6,528 bases of DNA from CAILKP01 sp038231815. Lineage in GTDB: Bacteria; Planctomycetota; Phycisphaerae; Phycisphaerales; UBA1924. This document shows, piece by piece, positions 6,232-6,528 of the stretch (position 1 is the stretch's first letter; the number at the start of each line of letters is the position of its first letter). The stretch is from assembly GCA_038231815.1 (NCBI GenBank), contig JBBRKQ010000178.1:1-6528 (forward strand). The letters run 5' to 3'. The position numbers and the translations under genes were made by a program. The notes under the pieces are model-generated. The model had not been told where the DNA came from. It worked only from the letters and a program-made list of their open reading frames with translations, and made no database searches.

Positions 6232-6240
6232 CTCTTATGG

Positions 6241-6528
6241 TTATGGGCCAGCAGGCCATTTGTTTCTGCAGACGCGATCGAAGTAGAGGTCGCGCTGGCG
6301 GTTGGCTTCCCACTGGGCGGCGATGAAGATGGCGTGCTCTTCAAAGCGCGCGAGGGTGGCGGGGGGAGGCGAAATGGTCAAATGGTCAAATTGCCAAATG
6401 GCCAAATCGGAAGTTGTTTGTGCTGGAATTTCAGTGGAGGTTGGGGCGGTTGTGGGCGTGGGGGTGGGGCCGATTTTGGCGATGATGTCGTTGGGTTTAT
6501 CGCAGAGATCGGCGGGCGTGGTGGGCGT
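6241..6528 (-). CDS. Unrecognised protein, C-terminal fragment entering from the right edge
   Basis: An open frame of 95 codons plus a TAA at 6243-6241 runs in from the right edge; the start is outside the window. It opens with ADLCDKPNDIIAKIG, continues through a low-complexity Pro/Thr stretch and the repeat-encoded segment DLAIWQFDHLTI, and ends in a charged, probably helical tail (ARFEEHAIFIAAQWEANR and following residues, ending KWPAGP). Codon third positions are mostly G or C, as in the confident genes, which supports real coding. I do not recognise the family. The octamer array C (6370-6409) lies inside the frame and appears to have expanded a linker. It is on the same strand as E1 beta but separated by about 360 bp. 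Confidence 0.6.
   Translation of the reverse strand, partial: TPTTPADLCDKPNDIIAKIGPTPTPTTAPTSTEIPAQTTSDLAIWQFDHLTISPPPATLARFEEHAIFIAAQWEANRQRDLYFDRVCRNKWPAGP
6370..6409 (+). repeat. Octamer repeat array C (five units) inside a coding frame
   Basis: The units are CGAAATGG, TCAAATGG, TCAAATTG, CCAAATGG and CCAAATCG, the same octamer and orientation as array A. It lies within the unrecognised leftward gene, where it is translated as DLAIWQFDHLTIS, and the frame stays open through it. Confidence 0.85.

Larger units (their letters stand above)
5883..6240. other. Non-coding region upstream of the E1 beta gene
   Basis: About 360 bp between E1 beta and the next leftward gene. Open frames crossing it have skewed composition and match nothing recognisable. 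It holds a candidate promoter for E1 beta, a short leader hairpin (5912-5927) and two perfect 8-bp hairpins (6082-6101 and 6212-6231), listed separately. Base composition is strand-biased: C-rich on the plus strand to about 6075, then G/T-rich from about 6155. Confidence 0.5.

Noticed and set aside
6044..6313. An 89-codon minus-strand frame overlapping the partial gene and the hairpins
   Set aside because: It overlaps the better-supported frame at 6241-6528 out of phase and runs through both hairpins; its composition is unlike a folded protein, so it is treated as chance.

Overview
The window is GC-rich bacterial DNA with gene-dense coding on both strands. The gene content fits a planctomycete-like bacterium, possibly of the Phycisphaerae: a PknB-type Ser/Thr kinase, a lipoprotein joining a tyrosine phosphatase-like domain to a C-terminal haem motif, clpX without clpP beside it, and weak or absent Shine-Dalgarno sites. 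The lineage is inferred from gene style. No rRNA or marker gene here proves it.

Layout from left to right. (1) 1-302, minus strand: the N-terminal 100 residues of a Ser/Thr protein kinase that runs off the left edge. (2) 309-669: a divergent intergenic region with no supportable gene. (3) 670-1965, plus: a complete clpX, followed by a textbook intrinsic terminator at 2003-2031. (4) 2180-3169, plus: a lipoprotein with a Cys-based phosphatase P-loop and a cytochrome c'-like helical C-terminus ending in CxxCH, preceded by a 5' leader hairpin. (5) 3195-4580, minus: the E2 acyltransferase of pyruvate dehydrogenase, convergent with gene 4. (6) 4581-4841: an unusual spacer with two oppositely oriented arrays of an 8-bp repeat, which form a 35-bp inverted repeat. 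(7) 4842-5882, minus: the E1 beta subunit of pyruvate dehydrogenase. (8) 5883-6240: a non-coding region with a candidate promoter for E1 beta and three short perfect hairpins. (9) 6241-6528, minus: the C-terminal 95 residues of an unrecognised protein whose frame is crossed by a third copy of the octamer array.

E1 beta and E2 work together in the pyruvate dehydrogenase complex (pyruvate to acetyl-CoA). E1 alpha and E3 are not in the window, and the position directly upstream of E1 beta is non-coding. ClpX is the ATP-driven unfoldase of the ClpXP protease, and the divergent kinase is probably an independent signalling gene.

The two points that most merit a second look are the phosphatase/cytochrome c' fusion lipoprotein and the dispersed octamer (YCAAATGG) arrays. 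The arrays sit in inverted pairing between two metabolic genes and also inside a coding frame.
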